Below are positions 24,561 through 36,800 of a stretch of 64,000 nucleotides of DNA, in pieces (positions within the stretch are counted from its first letter, which is position 1; each line of letters begins with the position of its first letter). Source of the stretch: Shinisaurus crocodilurus (taxonomy: Eukaryota; Chordata; Lepidosauria; Squamata; Shinisauridae); contig CM037877.1 in NCBI GenBank assembly GCA_021292165.1, forward strand, positions 212,970,716-213,034,715, read 5' to 3'. The notes beneath the pieces are model-generated. The model made no database searches and was not told where the DNA came from. It worked only from the letters and a program-made list of their open reading frames with translations. The position numbers were made by a program, and so were the translations under genes.

Positions 24561-26984
24561 AGGATATGAACAAACTGAGGTTTCATTGTGCAGCTATTAA
24601 GCTTACTGACTGCCCTTAAGTCAGTCATGCTCTCTTAGTCTAACCTTTACAGAGCTGCTGTGAGGCTACAGTAAAAGTCTGAGTTCCGTGAAGGAACAAC
24701 TGAATCCAAGTAAATGAACACGCCTGCCCTTCTGTTGCAGTTTGTTATCTGAAAAGTGGGAAATAGTAGGAGTAACCATTTATAAAATGCTCAGTCACTG
24801 AGGTAATGAACCCCCATTTACTTAATTACAGCTGCCTAGGAGTAAACATGATGCTGACTTTTATCACAACACTGTGATTTCACGTACGCAAAAGATTGTG
24901 TGGGCACAGGTGTGTTTGTCTTCTGTATCTTACTGCAGTCCCAGCCTAACAACCTGACAGCACAAATGTTGACGACAACTGCATAGGCTCAGACTGGAGA
25001 ATCGCTGGGTACAAGCCTGTTCATGGATTCTCTCCACCCACGTGTGCAGGCCCTGTAGGCCAAGGTTGCAAAGTAATATAACACACGTGCTTCAGGTTGA
25101 GGCTGTACACAACCCAACCCAGCTTCCTGAAGTGTGTTGGCGGGCGAATTCCTTTTCACAAGGGAGGGTACTTCGAATTGTAAATCATGCCAGCTCATTT
25201 CAAAAATATTATTTCAACAGATGGGAGTAACTTCCCCCACAGCCAATTTGCCCTACACACCTTATTCCAACACAGGCAGACTCCAGTCAAGTCTAAACCT
25301 TTAATGAATGACAGTGTTCTCAAATTTTATTCAAAACGGCTTTCCTTAAATCACAAGGGAGGGGGGAGGGCTTGTGAAAAAAGAACTCTGAAATATGCTT
25401 GCCCAGCAATAGTTTGTGTCAAGCATATTCTAAACACTCAGTACGTCCAAGTGTGATTGAAGGGAAAATACAAGAAAGATTGGAAAGCACATGACAAAAT
25501 CAAATGCAGGCATTGCCCTAAATTGTGTGGTTAACAAGCACTTCTTTGGTTCTGAAAAAAATATATTACTGGGTGGGATTTTCACTGGGAGTACAGTTTG
25601 CAGGTAGGGGGAGGTTTAACATCCTGACAAAAATCACCCCCTTCCTTTCTCCCCCCCACCAACCTAGCAGCAATTAGCCTTAGGAAATAAGCTCCCATTA
25701 GCACCAGTGGAAACCTTTTTCCTAAAGCTAAAGCTAACTGCAGGGTGGGGGGGGGGGGGGAGAGGATTGACCCTGAACTGCAACAGTGTGCAGAAAAGAG
25801 GCTGAAACTGGTTGTTCCAGTGAAGAACTCTTACTGAAATGTGTTCAGACTAAAGAAAAGAAAGAGTTCTCCTATCTTGCTTTTCCTGGGGATTGGTGCC
25901 TTTCTGCTTTTCTTTCCTAGCCATTTCCCCAAAATAATGACAAACCTAATCTGGCAAGCGAATTAAGGATGTTCCATTTCATGAAGTCTATGCAGCTGCA
26001 GTGGTCTGTGAAATATATGACATCCATTATGTTTGATGGAGCTGCGATATGAAATACAGAATGCTTCGTTAAAATAAAGGACATCTGGCAGTCCTTGTTA
26101 GCTACCTGAGCATCCAATGGAAAGGCAGAATGTAAATATCCCTATCCCCAAACAGACAGTAAACTAGCGAAAAATACATGATAAACCAAAGGAACAACCC
26201 AGAAATGGTTTCCTGAGGACATCACATAAATTCTATGTGTTGGTTTAAATCTGTTTATGAAAACAAACTTTTCTTCAGGTAGGCAGTTATCATAATTAGT
26301 CATGGCCTGACTTGCATAAATCCATACATAAGTATATATCTAAAGAGCGCTACCATATGAGTTATGCTGAGCCTTAGGAATAAGAGATACACACATGCAC
26401 ACACACACAGTGCAGTGCAGAAACATCTAGTTCCGAGAAATCATGTAGCTTGTAGCTGAGGCTTGTCTTTTTATTTACTCTAGTGTAAGCATGCACAGCC
26501 CCAGTTCGGATTGGGATCACAAATGTTCTAGAAGGAAAGGGTTAAACCTTTCCTCCACCACCTTTCCTGAAATTCCCTCCCACACCGCCATGGGAGGGAG
26601 GTTTAAAAAAGAAAGTTCCATTGGCATTAAATCAGGAACACAAGAAGACCATTAGCAGAGTGGGGACAATTTTTCCCCCAGAATATGGAGATAGGGTTCC
26701 ATAGAACCATAGAAAATAACATGGCAAAGCTTTGCAACACACCTTATTTTCAAAATACTCATTTAAGAATCCTATATTATTCCCATCACCTCATCCATAG
26801 AGGCTCACAAAATGTAAAGAATTAAATACGATGAAATAAAACTTTTGTATACATTTGTAAAATGGCACAGAATTGCTTTTGGTGAAGCAATTTTAGTCTT
26901 CACTATTTCAAGAAAAATATGTATGGCTAGATGAGAGAAATCCACACGGGAACTGTTGCATTTTCCAGCTAACTCCAGCTCAAA
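24561..26984. other. Intergenic, nothing recognised
   Basis: 2.4 kb without supported gene. Poly-G tract at about 25746-25760, short AC repeat at about 26394-26409 and a short CATAGAACCATAGAA piece near 26701, possibly a CR1 tail remnant. Confidence 0.45.
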
Positions 26985-27118
26985 CAGGGAAACCCGTGGC
27001 CCTCTAGGTGCTGTTGGACTCCAACTCCCATCAGCTCCAGCCAGCATAGCCAACATTCAAAGATTATGGAAGTTGTAGTCCAAAAACCTCTGGAGGGCCA
27101 CAGCTTCTCCACTCCTGA
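26985..27118. mobile_element. Old palindromic hAT-type MITE
   Basis: The left GTGGCCCTCTAGGTGCTG pairs with the right CAAAAACCTCTGGAGGGCCAC, with ACTCCAACTCCCATC inside. Diverged. Confidence 0.55.
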
Positions 27119-27781
27119 GGTAGAAACTGTTCTTAATCTCTCTTTGTCAAAGTTCATTCTTCCAACCTTGGCAGTTTCTCTTTCCTTGCACCCTGCTCTC
27201 TGGAACACATAAACACACACACACCTGCTGCAAAGCACCTGTCTCTGACCACACTCCTGCAGGTGAAATGCCCATTCAGGAAACTACCTGTACTTAGGAA
27301 TAGACATAAATTCACAATTATCACGCTGGCCAGACTCACATCAGTATCAACAAATGCACTATATGGGAGAAGAACTGGATTTCCCCCGCATACACTTTTC
27401 CAGAAGTCAAATAATTTGTGATATCTCTCCAACAGAAATACAGAAATACAGTCTTGAAGGAAGATGTGCATACTGTGTACAACGTATGAGAAATAGGTGC
27501 ACAGATATGGACACTTCCAGACTGAGTGTGTGTCACCCCACATTTTGTCACTGTTGCTAACAGATTGACTTCAAACACGTTCATTCCACACAGTCAATGA
27601 TTGTTAATATCCTGCTTTAGTTTGCCCATTTGTCATTTCTACTGTAGTTGCCCATGATTTCCACATGCAATACTAAGTGTTCCAATCCCACTTGTCACAT
27701 CTGATTTGTGTATGATGTGCTGCTGCATTTTTCTTGCCTCATGAGAGCCCTGAGAAGTGCCATGCACCTCCTGCCGCTTCT
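27119..27781. other. Intergenic, nothing recognised
   Basis: Short (CA)n at about 27211-27222; nothing else recognised. Confidence 0.45.
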
Positions 27782-27789
27782 ATCTAGAT

Positions 27790-27924
27790 CAGTGTTCTCC
27801 AACCTTGGGTCTTGAGATGTTTTTGGCCTACAACTCCCAGCATGCCCCAGCTGGCGTAGCTGGCTGGGGCATGCTGGGAGTTGTAGGCCAAAAACATCTC
27901 AGGACCCAAGGTTGGAGAACACTG
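27790..27924. mobile_element. Near-perfect palindromic hAT MITE
   Basis: Ends CAGTGTTCTCCAACC and GGTTGGAGAACACTG; the two arms are almost exact reverse complements over some 60 bp. Flanks ATCTAGAT and ATCTAGAC give an 8-bp target duplication with one mismatch, typical of hAT. Confidence 0.85.
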
Positions 27925-27939
27925 ATCTAGACCATCCAT

Positions 27940-28733
27940 GGCCCACTAAAATCATCCATACCCCCCCACACACACACACAATCCAACGGCTCACTGAAAC
28001 AATGCATCATTTGATTTACCAAAACAGAAATGTCCCAAGATTTAACCAAGTATCATACTACAACAATGCATGGACAGACAGATAATTCATTGAAAGAGGA
28101 AAGAAAATGGCACAGAACATGCCCAAATATTCAAGAGACAGTCACTTTGCTTTGAAATAAGTAAAGATGTATGTACTGGGGGTGGGGGGAGGAAGAGATA
28201 AGTGGTGACAAATTCAGTACTCAAATCATTTGATCGTATGTAAGGATGCCAGAACTGAAGTGGGATACCTCAGAAATCTTGCACAAACGGCATGAAGACA
28301 ATCTGAAAGCAATTGCTGATAGGGCCGACATCTTAAAAAATAAATAAAAAGTAAATAAGATCTATTGGGTTACAAAGATAACAGACAGAGAAAGGGACAG
28401 GAGCTTTGCAAAGAGAACAGGAGCTTTGCAAAGAGAATAGGCTGAGGCTGATCAACACACTGATCCGGAAAGAAAAACTGAGGCAGAGAAAGAGAGAAAT
28501 ATCTGTAGAAGCTAAATGGAGATTGACACGTAGACAGTTACTCAGAGAAAGACAGGTGTGGCAGGGGCTGTGAGGAAGAGAAATGAGGGCTAACTTGTGA
28601 AAGTGATAGCAAGCAAAGCAAAGCTTTCTGAGTGGGGCCTTCTCTTGCTGTTTTTCCTTCCTCCTCGGCTGCGTGCCAGCACAGCAGCAGCTAGGCTCCC
28701 ATTAGCTACCACTTCCATTTTTTTTCTGTCTCA
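27940..28733. other. Intergenic with a short tandem duplication
   Basis: A 20-bp unit AGGAGCTTTGCAAAGAGAAC is repeated head-to-tail at about 28399-28438. No gene recognised. Confidence 0.5.
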
Positions 28734-28741
28734 CTCATTCT

Positions 28742-28898
28742 CAGAGCCGGTGTTACCATTAGGCCAACTAGGCAGCTGCCTAGGGCGCAGGGCTAAAGGG
28801 GGCGCCGGGCGCCAGAAATAGGAGGGCTCAAGTGGGAAAGGGGGGGTGCTAAATATCTGATCTTGCCTAGGGCACCAAACTGCCTTGCACCGGCCCTG
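28742..28898. mobile_element. Short hAT element of the CAGGGCCGGYGC family
   Basis: 157 bp from CAGAGCCGGTGTTACC to CACCGGCCCTG, flanked by a perfect 8-bp duplication CTCATTCT (28734-28741 and 28899-28906). It carries the family hallmarks CTGCCTAGGGCGC and GGCGCCGGGCGCC. It is the shortest member of the family in the window. Confidence 0.92.
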
Positions 28899-28906
28899 CT
28901 CATTCT

Positions 28907-30118
28907 CCTTTCCTTTGCTCCAAAGAACTTGTTCACACCAGATGAATTAGGCATGCTCTCCTGTGCTGTATAGGAGCCCTGTCTCCTTTCCTGCTAGAGA
29001 AGGCTGCAAACCCCATAACCTTCTCTCATTTTCCCAGAGAACAAGGATGGCCCTAGTAATGATCATCTGGAAACACGGTAAGCTAACTGTTTGGAAAGGG
29101 GTTTAGGGAAAATAATTTCTCCACAGAAAGAGTTTCTAGCAGAAACTTTGTTCTTAGATAAGCGAGGCAGGTGGAGGTGTGGGAGGAGCTGATCATGTTT
29201 GCCGATCATGCCAGAACTGCATAATAGCTGATCAGATTAGCACACATTACAGATGGTTGTGCTACCTAGCTGCTCTCACTGACAGCTGGAAAAGCCAGGA
29301 GCAGAGACTTTATATGTGCCCTTGTTCCAAATAGTCTCTTGTTCCAAATGGTCATGGAAGTCTCATGAGACTTTCAAAGTAAGGCTCAACAAGGCCACTT
29401 CCTCTCTAACCCCAGCAAACTACCCCCCCTCAGTTATTGGAGATGGGGGGCACAGGGATAGGGTGACAACTACAAAAATAGTTGAGCAGATTAACTTGTT
29501 ATGTACAAATGGTTGGAATAATCTAAGTAGATATTTATTTAAAGCAGTAGTACACAACCTGCAGACCCCTATGGTTGCCCTGACCTTCCTGGTGCTGCTG
29601 AATATATATTTGTGTGTGTGTGTGTGTGTATGCCAAAATAAAATAAAATATGCAAGTAGAATTAGTTGCATTCAATGAAAATCAACAAGACTTCTCTACA
29701 TGTTTAGTTTAGGATTGTGGTGTCATTTTGAGTTGGATTTTTACTTCCTTAAATGTCAGAAATAAATTGGCATTAGTAAATAGTTTGCCTTTGTTTTTGA
29801 ATAGCAAGACAGGAGAGTGCAATTGAAAAGATACTAATCCAAACAAGAGAACTGACATCAGCTAAATTAGTACCCTGGGAACACAAGCAATCTAGTCTAT
29901 TTTTGAGCAGACACTAGGAATACTATTACAATTACATGCTAAAATGTAGATTTGAAATGCATGGGCTGCAGGAACTACCTACCCCCAAGGTTTCCATAAG
30001 GAATCGCCTATAACCCCATCCCCAAGAGTCAGTTATACAACCATTTCACTCATATTTGTACTGTGAAATGATCATGAACTTGGTTCACTGCCTCAAAATG
30101 GAACCCAAAAATATGGGA
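28907..30118. other. Intergenic with a (GT)n microsatellite
   Basis: (TG)n at about 29611-29628. A local duplication of CTTGTTCCAAAT lies at about 29322-29350. No gene recognised. Confidence 0.5.
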
Positions 30119-30177
30119 ATTTGCCCTCAGAAGGCAGCTAGGCTTCTGAGGGCAAATAGGACACCTAGTGTCCTATT
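30119..30177. repeat. Two overlapping perfect hairpins
   Basis: ATTTGCCCTCAGAAG (30119-30133) pairs perfectly with 30143-30157. AATAGGACAC (30155-30164) pairs perfectly with GTGTCCTATT (30168-30177). It may be the remnant of a palindromic MITE. Confidence 0.6.
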
Positions 30178-30439
30178 ACCAGTTAAAAAAAGTTGGAGAA
30201 TGATCTGATAATTGAGCCTCTGGCTTACAGCTGAAAATCCTGCGTGGAGCAGGGGCTAGGAAAACAATCCTTGGGAGGCTAGAAAAACATTTTAAAAAAT
30301 CAAACTATAATCAAACACTAAACTTGTTAGGCACAGGAGACCATCATCCAAACTACAACATTCAAAGCACAAGTATGATGTAGTCTCCTCATGCTGTAAG
30401 CAACTTCCTGTGGAACATGTCAACAAAGTGCATAAATTA

Positions 30440-30525
30440 AGAACATAAAAACACCCATGCCAGATCAGACCAAGTTACATCTAGCCCAGTATTCTGTTCA
30501 CACAGTGGCCAACCAAATTAGGTGT
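30440..30525 (+). repeat. Interspersed repeat fragment
   Basis: AAGAACATAAAAACACCC through CCAGATCAGACCAAG and CACAGTGGCCAACC resembles a dispersed repeat frequent in reptile genomes. Only a short 5' piece is present; the class is not certain. Confidence 0.4.
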
Positions 30526-31539
30526 TTTGCATACACTCAGCAGTACCTAGATGAGATTTTAGATCATTACTAATGATTAAAGATTAGAATTGTGTTCCAA
30601 ATAGTGTTGAACTAAGAGTAGAATTATTTGTTTTCCCTCTAACCTCTTAAGGCGTTTGACTCTCATGTTAGAAAAAGGTGTGAGGGTGGAGGGAAAGAGG
30701 GCAAGCATTGATGTTGCAAATGTTTTTGTGGCTTTTAACAATAGGTAATCATTTTGGGTACTATTGCATTAATGATTAGCTCTCCATGCACTTTGTTGCA
30801 TGCCCTCCCTATAATACTGCAGTCCAGCTAGCTTCAAGTAGAAGCCAAATCCATCTCCCCTGCTCCTGTTTCCATAGACTGAAGACTTGCTAAGAGGAGG
30901 GACCAAGTCATTTCTGTTCCTGTAGCGCACTTGTTGTCAAATTGTGTTCCAAAAAAGTTCTTAAAGTTCTTCAGAATCTTAACAGGAGTCTCGTAGTTAG
31001 AAGTCAGTATTGGAAGACACGCTTCCATGACAGACAGCTTGTCCTTCATTACTAACCTTCTCCTACACCTAAGAGTGTGCTAGGTATGTTCCAGGTTTCA
31101 CTCTTTTCATGTGGGACACGAGACAGGCCTCCCAAACCTCACTGCTGCTCAAATGTACTGAGCGAGAGACCTAGAACATAACTATGTTTGTGAACATGCT
31201 CTGTTCATGCAGGGCAGGAGTAAAGCTCAGCATTTGCTCAGCAAATGAGTAAGTTCTTAAGGAAATAAACAAGTGAGGATGGAGTTCCTTGAAGGAAGAA
31301 ATTAAAAACTACTGCTGCATCTAGTATTATGGTGCTACCTCATTGCCACATCAACTTTTTTAACAGGACAAGACAATATTTGAGTTGTAAAACTTTCTAG
31401 AGATAGCAATGATCTGATATGACCAATCTTACTGTCAAGATCATCATGGTTAATATTTGTGCTTCCCACAAAGTAGGTCTCCCCGCCCCACTTGGCTTTT
31501 CTCTTACACTAGGATGTTTTACTAAACAAATAAAATCCC
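30526..31539. other. Region left of SARG, nothing firm
   Basis: It contains a 71-codon ATG-initiated open frame on the minus strand (31049-30834) that I cannot place in any family. It could be chance or a decayed copy of something. Confidence 0.4.
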
Positions 31540-32342
31540 AAAAAAATCCATATAAAATAGTTTATTACTCAATCTTTTTAAAGCACACACATGTTTTTCA
31601 TTCTAAAAAATCAACTTTGGTTCTAGCGTTATTTTTTTAATCAACTGTTAGCCAGCCATTTTGAAGCCACATTGTAGGTGATCTGTCAAATATTTCATCT
31701 TTCACAAACAGAGGCTTAAGATTCATACCCAATGTATTCTTGTCAATTTACCTATTAAATATCTAGTGCATGGATCATCTAGGTAGCTATACCAGCCCTG
31801 CTGGTTTCACTGGCTTCAGTGTACACACCATAATTATAGCAGGTCCACATGTTTAAAAAGGGACCAAAAATGCCCCATTCTTGCAATTCAATCTTGACTA
31901 AAGAGCTCTAGCCAAATGGCTATCGTCGTGATACAAGGCCTCTTTGTATCCAGAGTTCATGGTTTGCCCTAGTAATTACAACTGAATATTTAATATAGCC
32001 CCCTTCCAGCTAACAATATTACATAGAAATAGTCATATTTTGGTACACTATATACAAAACACATCCTATACAGGTGGGGCCATTTCTAGTTGGTGTGAAG
32101 TCTAACCTAAATGGCAGAGTTAATTCACCTCTACAGAAGTAGACATAAAAGCAAAGTCTGAGCGAGATGCTAGTTCTCATGCCAACAAGCTGAAACCGAT
32201 GCTGGTTAACTCATTGAGCATGCCTACACACACCCTCAGCCCATATTGCAATTCCTCCCATTTTAGAAGAGGAAGGCGCAAGCAAGCAAACTCATTAGCC
32301 ACAACTGAGCACACTGTTTTTGTATTAAACCAGCTATTTGGT
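31540..32342 (-). other. SARG: Probable SARG 3' UTR
   Basis: About 800 bp downstream of the SARG stop are free of recognisable repeats, unlike the surrounding DNA. A canonical AATAAA lies on the minus strand at 31566-31561. The extent is inferred from the first good polyadenylation signal only; transcripts could end elsewhere. Confidence 0.5.
31561..31566 (-). promoter_or_regulatory. Candidate polyadenylation signal of SARG
   Basis: Hexamer AATAAA on the minus strand, about 780 bp past the SARG stop codon. It is the first canonical signal I noticed downstream. A chance hexamer in AT-rich DNA is possible. Confidence 0.4.
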
Positions 32343-33805
32343 TTACTCCTTCAATAGGCCGAGTTTTTTCAGAGCTTCTCTTCTGTGCTCCTCTGTGGCT
32401 CCCTTAGGAGTGATTTTCACACTGACACAAGGTGGTCTGGGCAGCTTGGAGGGGTGCTGAAGTGGATAAGATCTTCGCTTGTCATTTTTCTCCAGTTCAA
32501 CATTATGCATTTTGTTTTCCTTCAGATCAACGAAGTCTTTCCCCATGCCAAGGGAAGCTGGGCGCGGCCGGCTACTCCTGAGAAAGTTTGGAGTAATCTT
32601 GTCAAAAAAGGACATTTTGCCAATTGAACCACTGTTCTTAACATTCTGATCCTCACTGCCAGATGAGATGTAACTGCTCAGACCCACACCCGAACGCTCC
32701 AGCGTGATGGATTTGAAATTTGCCTGTTTGACACCTGAGATGTTGCTCTCCATTGGGTGTATTGCTTTCTCACCAACATGGCCTTGCTGCTGGTCTGGTT
32801 TCTTAATCAGAGTGATGTCATCTGTATTTACATTCTCCCTACTGCTAGTCCTGGAAGTCTCTCTTGGCTTTGAGTAAGCAGAGGTTTTGGTCATGTGATC
32901 CTCTGGATCTTTTTCTTTATCCAGTGGGAGTCCCAGTTTCTCAAGAGCCTCCCTCCTGGCTCTCTCCTGTTCTTTTTGGAGAGAATGTGCCTTTTCCATG
33001 GAAAAGTCACCAGTTGCAGCTCTAGGTCTACCATTAGCTGGAGATAGCACTTTTATCTTGTGATTTGGATCCACATTGAGTGTCACAGCATTACTTTTGC
33101 TAGTTTTGAGAATAATATTTGGTGGCAGTTTTCTGGGTTTGGGGGCAGTGGGCGGACCTTGCTTGAAGCTGGAATCTAGGACAGATTCTTCCAGTGTAGT
33201 AGATTTTTTATTATTTTCTTGAGCACCAATAATTTGTTCAGAACTCTTCTTGTTACTTTTAGGAGACACAGGTTTCAGAATGGCTTCTTTTCCAATGGCT
33301 AGCTCCACCTTCTCTGGTGCAAGCTCCTGCTGGACAGGCGCAACCTCATATCCCTCTGCTACATCAACATTCCTCTTAAATTCAGAGTGAGGTGTCATCC
33401 CACTTTCAGCATCTTTCTTGTAATCTTTGTTAGGTAGTGGTGGCTCTGGCCCTCTAATGGGATGCTCCTGCCTCGGGTCTTGGAATGGTTCAGGAGGTGG
33501 AATAACTACAGATTCCAAACCAGATGCCCTTGACTGGGTATTCACCTTGGGCTGGTCATTTGGCATCCCCAGGGTCTCATGCGTAGGAGACCTCCATGAA
33601 GTTGGACATATCTGAGGAAGAGCTTTTCGATCATCAGCTTCAGCAAGAAAAACCTTGGATGTTTGGGTGGCATCTTTTACACTGTTGTTCCTTGGAAAGC
33701 TATGGTGGCCTGAATTTGAGGTGACAACAGGAACAGAACCAGACACACAGTTTTTGCTCTTTGATTCGATTTGGTTATGCTTTCCAAGATGCTCATGAGC
33801 CAGCT
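32343..33805 (-). CDS. SARG: SARG terminal coding exon
   Basis: 1463 nt. The acceptor CTCAATGTTGTAG ends at 33806. The first two bases AG complete a Glu codon with the G of the previous exon, and 486 further residues run to the stop at 32343. An in-frame GTG at 33746 is internal and is not the start. The exon carries most of the protein, including the PKPRKLPPNI block, both REALxKLGL motifs and the RPRPASLG block. Confidence 0.93.
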
Positions 33806-36800
33806 CTACAACATTGAGAAAAGGGGTGGGGGGGGGGAGAGAAGAAAAAGAATTAATCTCCTTTACATTTTTATTTTACTTTATTACCCCCAAGCAGCTC
33901 AGCAAGGAGAAAAGTAGTGGCTGCCACCCAAAGGAAAGAAGATGGCCAGCAGAGAGTAATGTGAGCCGAAGAGGAGGAGAAAGAGAGTCTCAGTTCTTAT
34001 ATTACATATTACAAAGCCCATATTTGATGGGCTTTGGATGAAACAATGCAACATGAACAGGAGATAAGCAAACTTCCAACAAGGGGACAGCTTAAACACC
34101 TCCCAAGGGGTATAGAGGAGAGAGAGAAAATGCAAGTGCTAGTATTTAGCACACCAGACAAATCCATGTGCTTAAGTTGCTTGCCTTGCAATGGTAAGAT
34201 ACCAGCTCTTAGCATGTGAAGATATTCAAAACACGATATTCACTTCATCAAAATGATATTGTAGAATCCCTGGATGGTATATTTATTACACTAAAAACAA
34301 TGAGACCTGGGTCTGAGGCCCAAGGAGTAAGACAGCGGATGACATCCATGAGTGAAGTGCCAACGTAATTTATGATGGCGATATGTACTTGTGACCAAGG
34401 ACTTCAGTTTCTGCACATCATAAGAGGAAGTATTTTGCCTTGAACTGTGATATTTTTAGGTTGCCCAACCTAAAGAGATAGCCCCAGCCCAAATGCAGTA
34501 TATTAGAGCCTTTTCAGATGTTCAAAAGGGCTAAAATGAATGCGTACTTTTGGTGAGAGAGCAGCAGCATCACAGTAGCAAGAACTGTCCCTGAATGTTG
34601 TGCATTTATTAGAACATATACAGAGAGCCTTACATGGACAGCTATACATGCAGAGGACTCTCTCCACACAATAGGGAAACCTGCAATTGGAAAACTAGAT
34701 CCGTGTTTTATTCCCTCACCCCTGCTTAACTTAAGCAAAAATGAAGTGTCAACTGAACATGCCAGTTACAGGTCACCCTTATTTATTTATTTATTTATTT
34801 GATTTGGACCCCGCCTTTCTACCAAGAAAAATGACACTCAAGGCAGCTAGCTATAGGGTACTTCACAAGCTTACCTTTGGGAACATCTCTTGTAGGCCAT
34901 GTTCGTGGATGCTTCGAAGGCTCAGCAGTCTCTGCCTCACCAGTGGAAAGTCCACTATCTGCTTCAGTGTCCAAAGAATCTAATGTTTCTTCAAGGAACA
35001 TAAGACATTCTTTCTCCTCCACTGATAGATAGTCATAACCACTGCGACTCTTCAAGAAAAAAAAAACAAAAGACCCTGAGCAGTATGAACAAGGTGACAT
35101 AAAAGCTTACTATTAAGAACAATGAACCTCATCTCCATTTAGTTACCTTCCAGCCAAACAGTTTGCAGTTCATTAGTGAGGATTCTGTTTGCCCACTACA
35201 TTTACCCAGAAACATCACCTAGTCTTTATAACCAAGATCAATGTAAAAAAAAAACACCCTCTATTGATTTCCTTTTCTCAAAAACAGGCAATTAATTTTC
35301 TGCAACCACCACCATTGGAAGTATGATCAATGATTTGCAGTACAATGGATTAACAGTGTCATAAGATTTTTGGTTTGAGGTAGATGGGTTCAGCCCTTTA
35401 GTTAATTTATGAATTAGACCTGTGTGTCAAACAACATTTAAGAACTCAATCACATTCAGTTTGTGAATACTAAAGTATATGTAGAATTGGAGTGCTATAG
35501 TGTTGGCCATACATTAGGCCTTTCATGCATCTTCTAGGGCAGCCTTTCCAAACCTGGTGCCCTTCCAATTTGCTACAACTCCCATCATCCCCAACCAGCA
35601 TAACCATTGGCCATCTGGTTGGGGATGAGGAGAGTCATAGTCCAACACATTGGGAGGGCACCAAGTTGGAAAGGGCTGTTCCAGGAATAAGTCATTTAGG
35701 AAAGGATTCTTTTTTTCCAAGGTACAGGTTTATCACAGAGATTGAAAGCAAGGGAGAGGCCACACAATAGTAGAACTACCTGCCCATCCTTAATTATATG
35801 CATAGGTTTACTTTTAGTCTGCAACAGAATGAATGGAAGTTCAATTCAGAACTGTAATTTGTGGTTAGTACACATCTCGTAAGCATCAAGTCAGGCAGGA
35901 GGAAGTTGTTTTCCTTAGTCTCACCATGTGTAAATGAAACAAAACGGGCATTGTAAGCTGATAAAGATGCACACACTCAATAGACGGAAATCCACCCCAC
36001 CCTAAACATTAGAGTGACAGTATTAAACTGTGAGTAAATTTGTTCAGTATGTTTATAGAACATCCTTGAAAGAATTCAAGGGAGAGAAGTGTGTAGTGGC
36101 TGGAATTGGGTGAGGGAGGCAGGTTAAAGATCTAAGGTATGAAGCCCCATGGTAAGGATGGATGGATCAATCTATTTCCAATCCATGTCAGCTTCACATA
36201 TGTTCATAAGTCCATTCAGTCCATTTTCTGCATTTTTAAATCAACACAAAAATTAGCATTTAAATTGTATGTCTTTTCCCCTAAAATACCTTTTTTTCCT
36301 TGTACATGTTTTTCCTTAGAATATGCATTTTGTATGCTTCCCCTCCCCCCAGAGAATTGCAGAGAACTGCATTGCAAAATTTGGAGAAATGCACAATCCA
36401 GTTGATAACTGCATCTTGATCTGTGTATTAGTCCAGGAAGTGTACTTATATCAGTTTACTTAAAAATGTAGATCGAACAAAATTCTCCAACATGGTATAC
36501 TGAAGAGACTGGAATATATGGCCTATGCCTGCTAAAGCCAACCACCCTCCCTACAAAAAAAACCCAAACCACATGCGATCATCTTCAGATGGTCATCAGA
36601 AGGAGCTTGACTGGTATATATTTCTCAAGTCTGCTGCTACTCACAACCCTGATCTCTTTATTTTGTCCCCATGTCCTGTCTGCTCCTCTAACCCCTCCCA
36701 GACAGACAAAAAACAAGTCTGAAAACCTGAGGATTATAATCAGAATTCTACAAAGTAAAGCCGAGAAGGCATTCTTAATGTGCAGAATTTTATTCTGGAT

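Noticed and set aside
30834..31049. 71-codon ATG frame on the minus strand
   Set aside because: No recognisable family and no splice or expression evidence.
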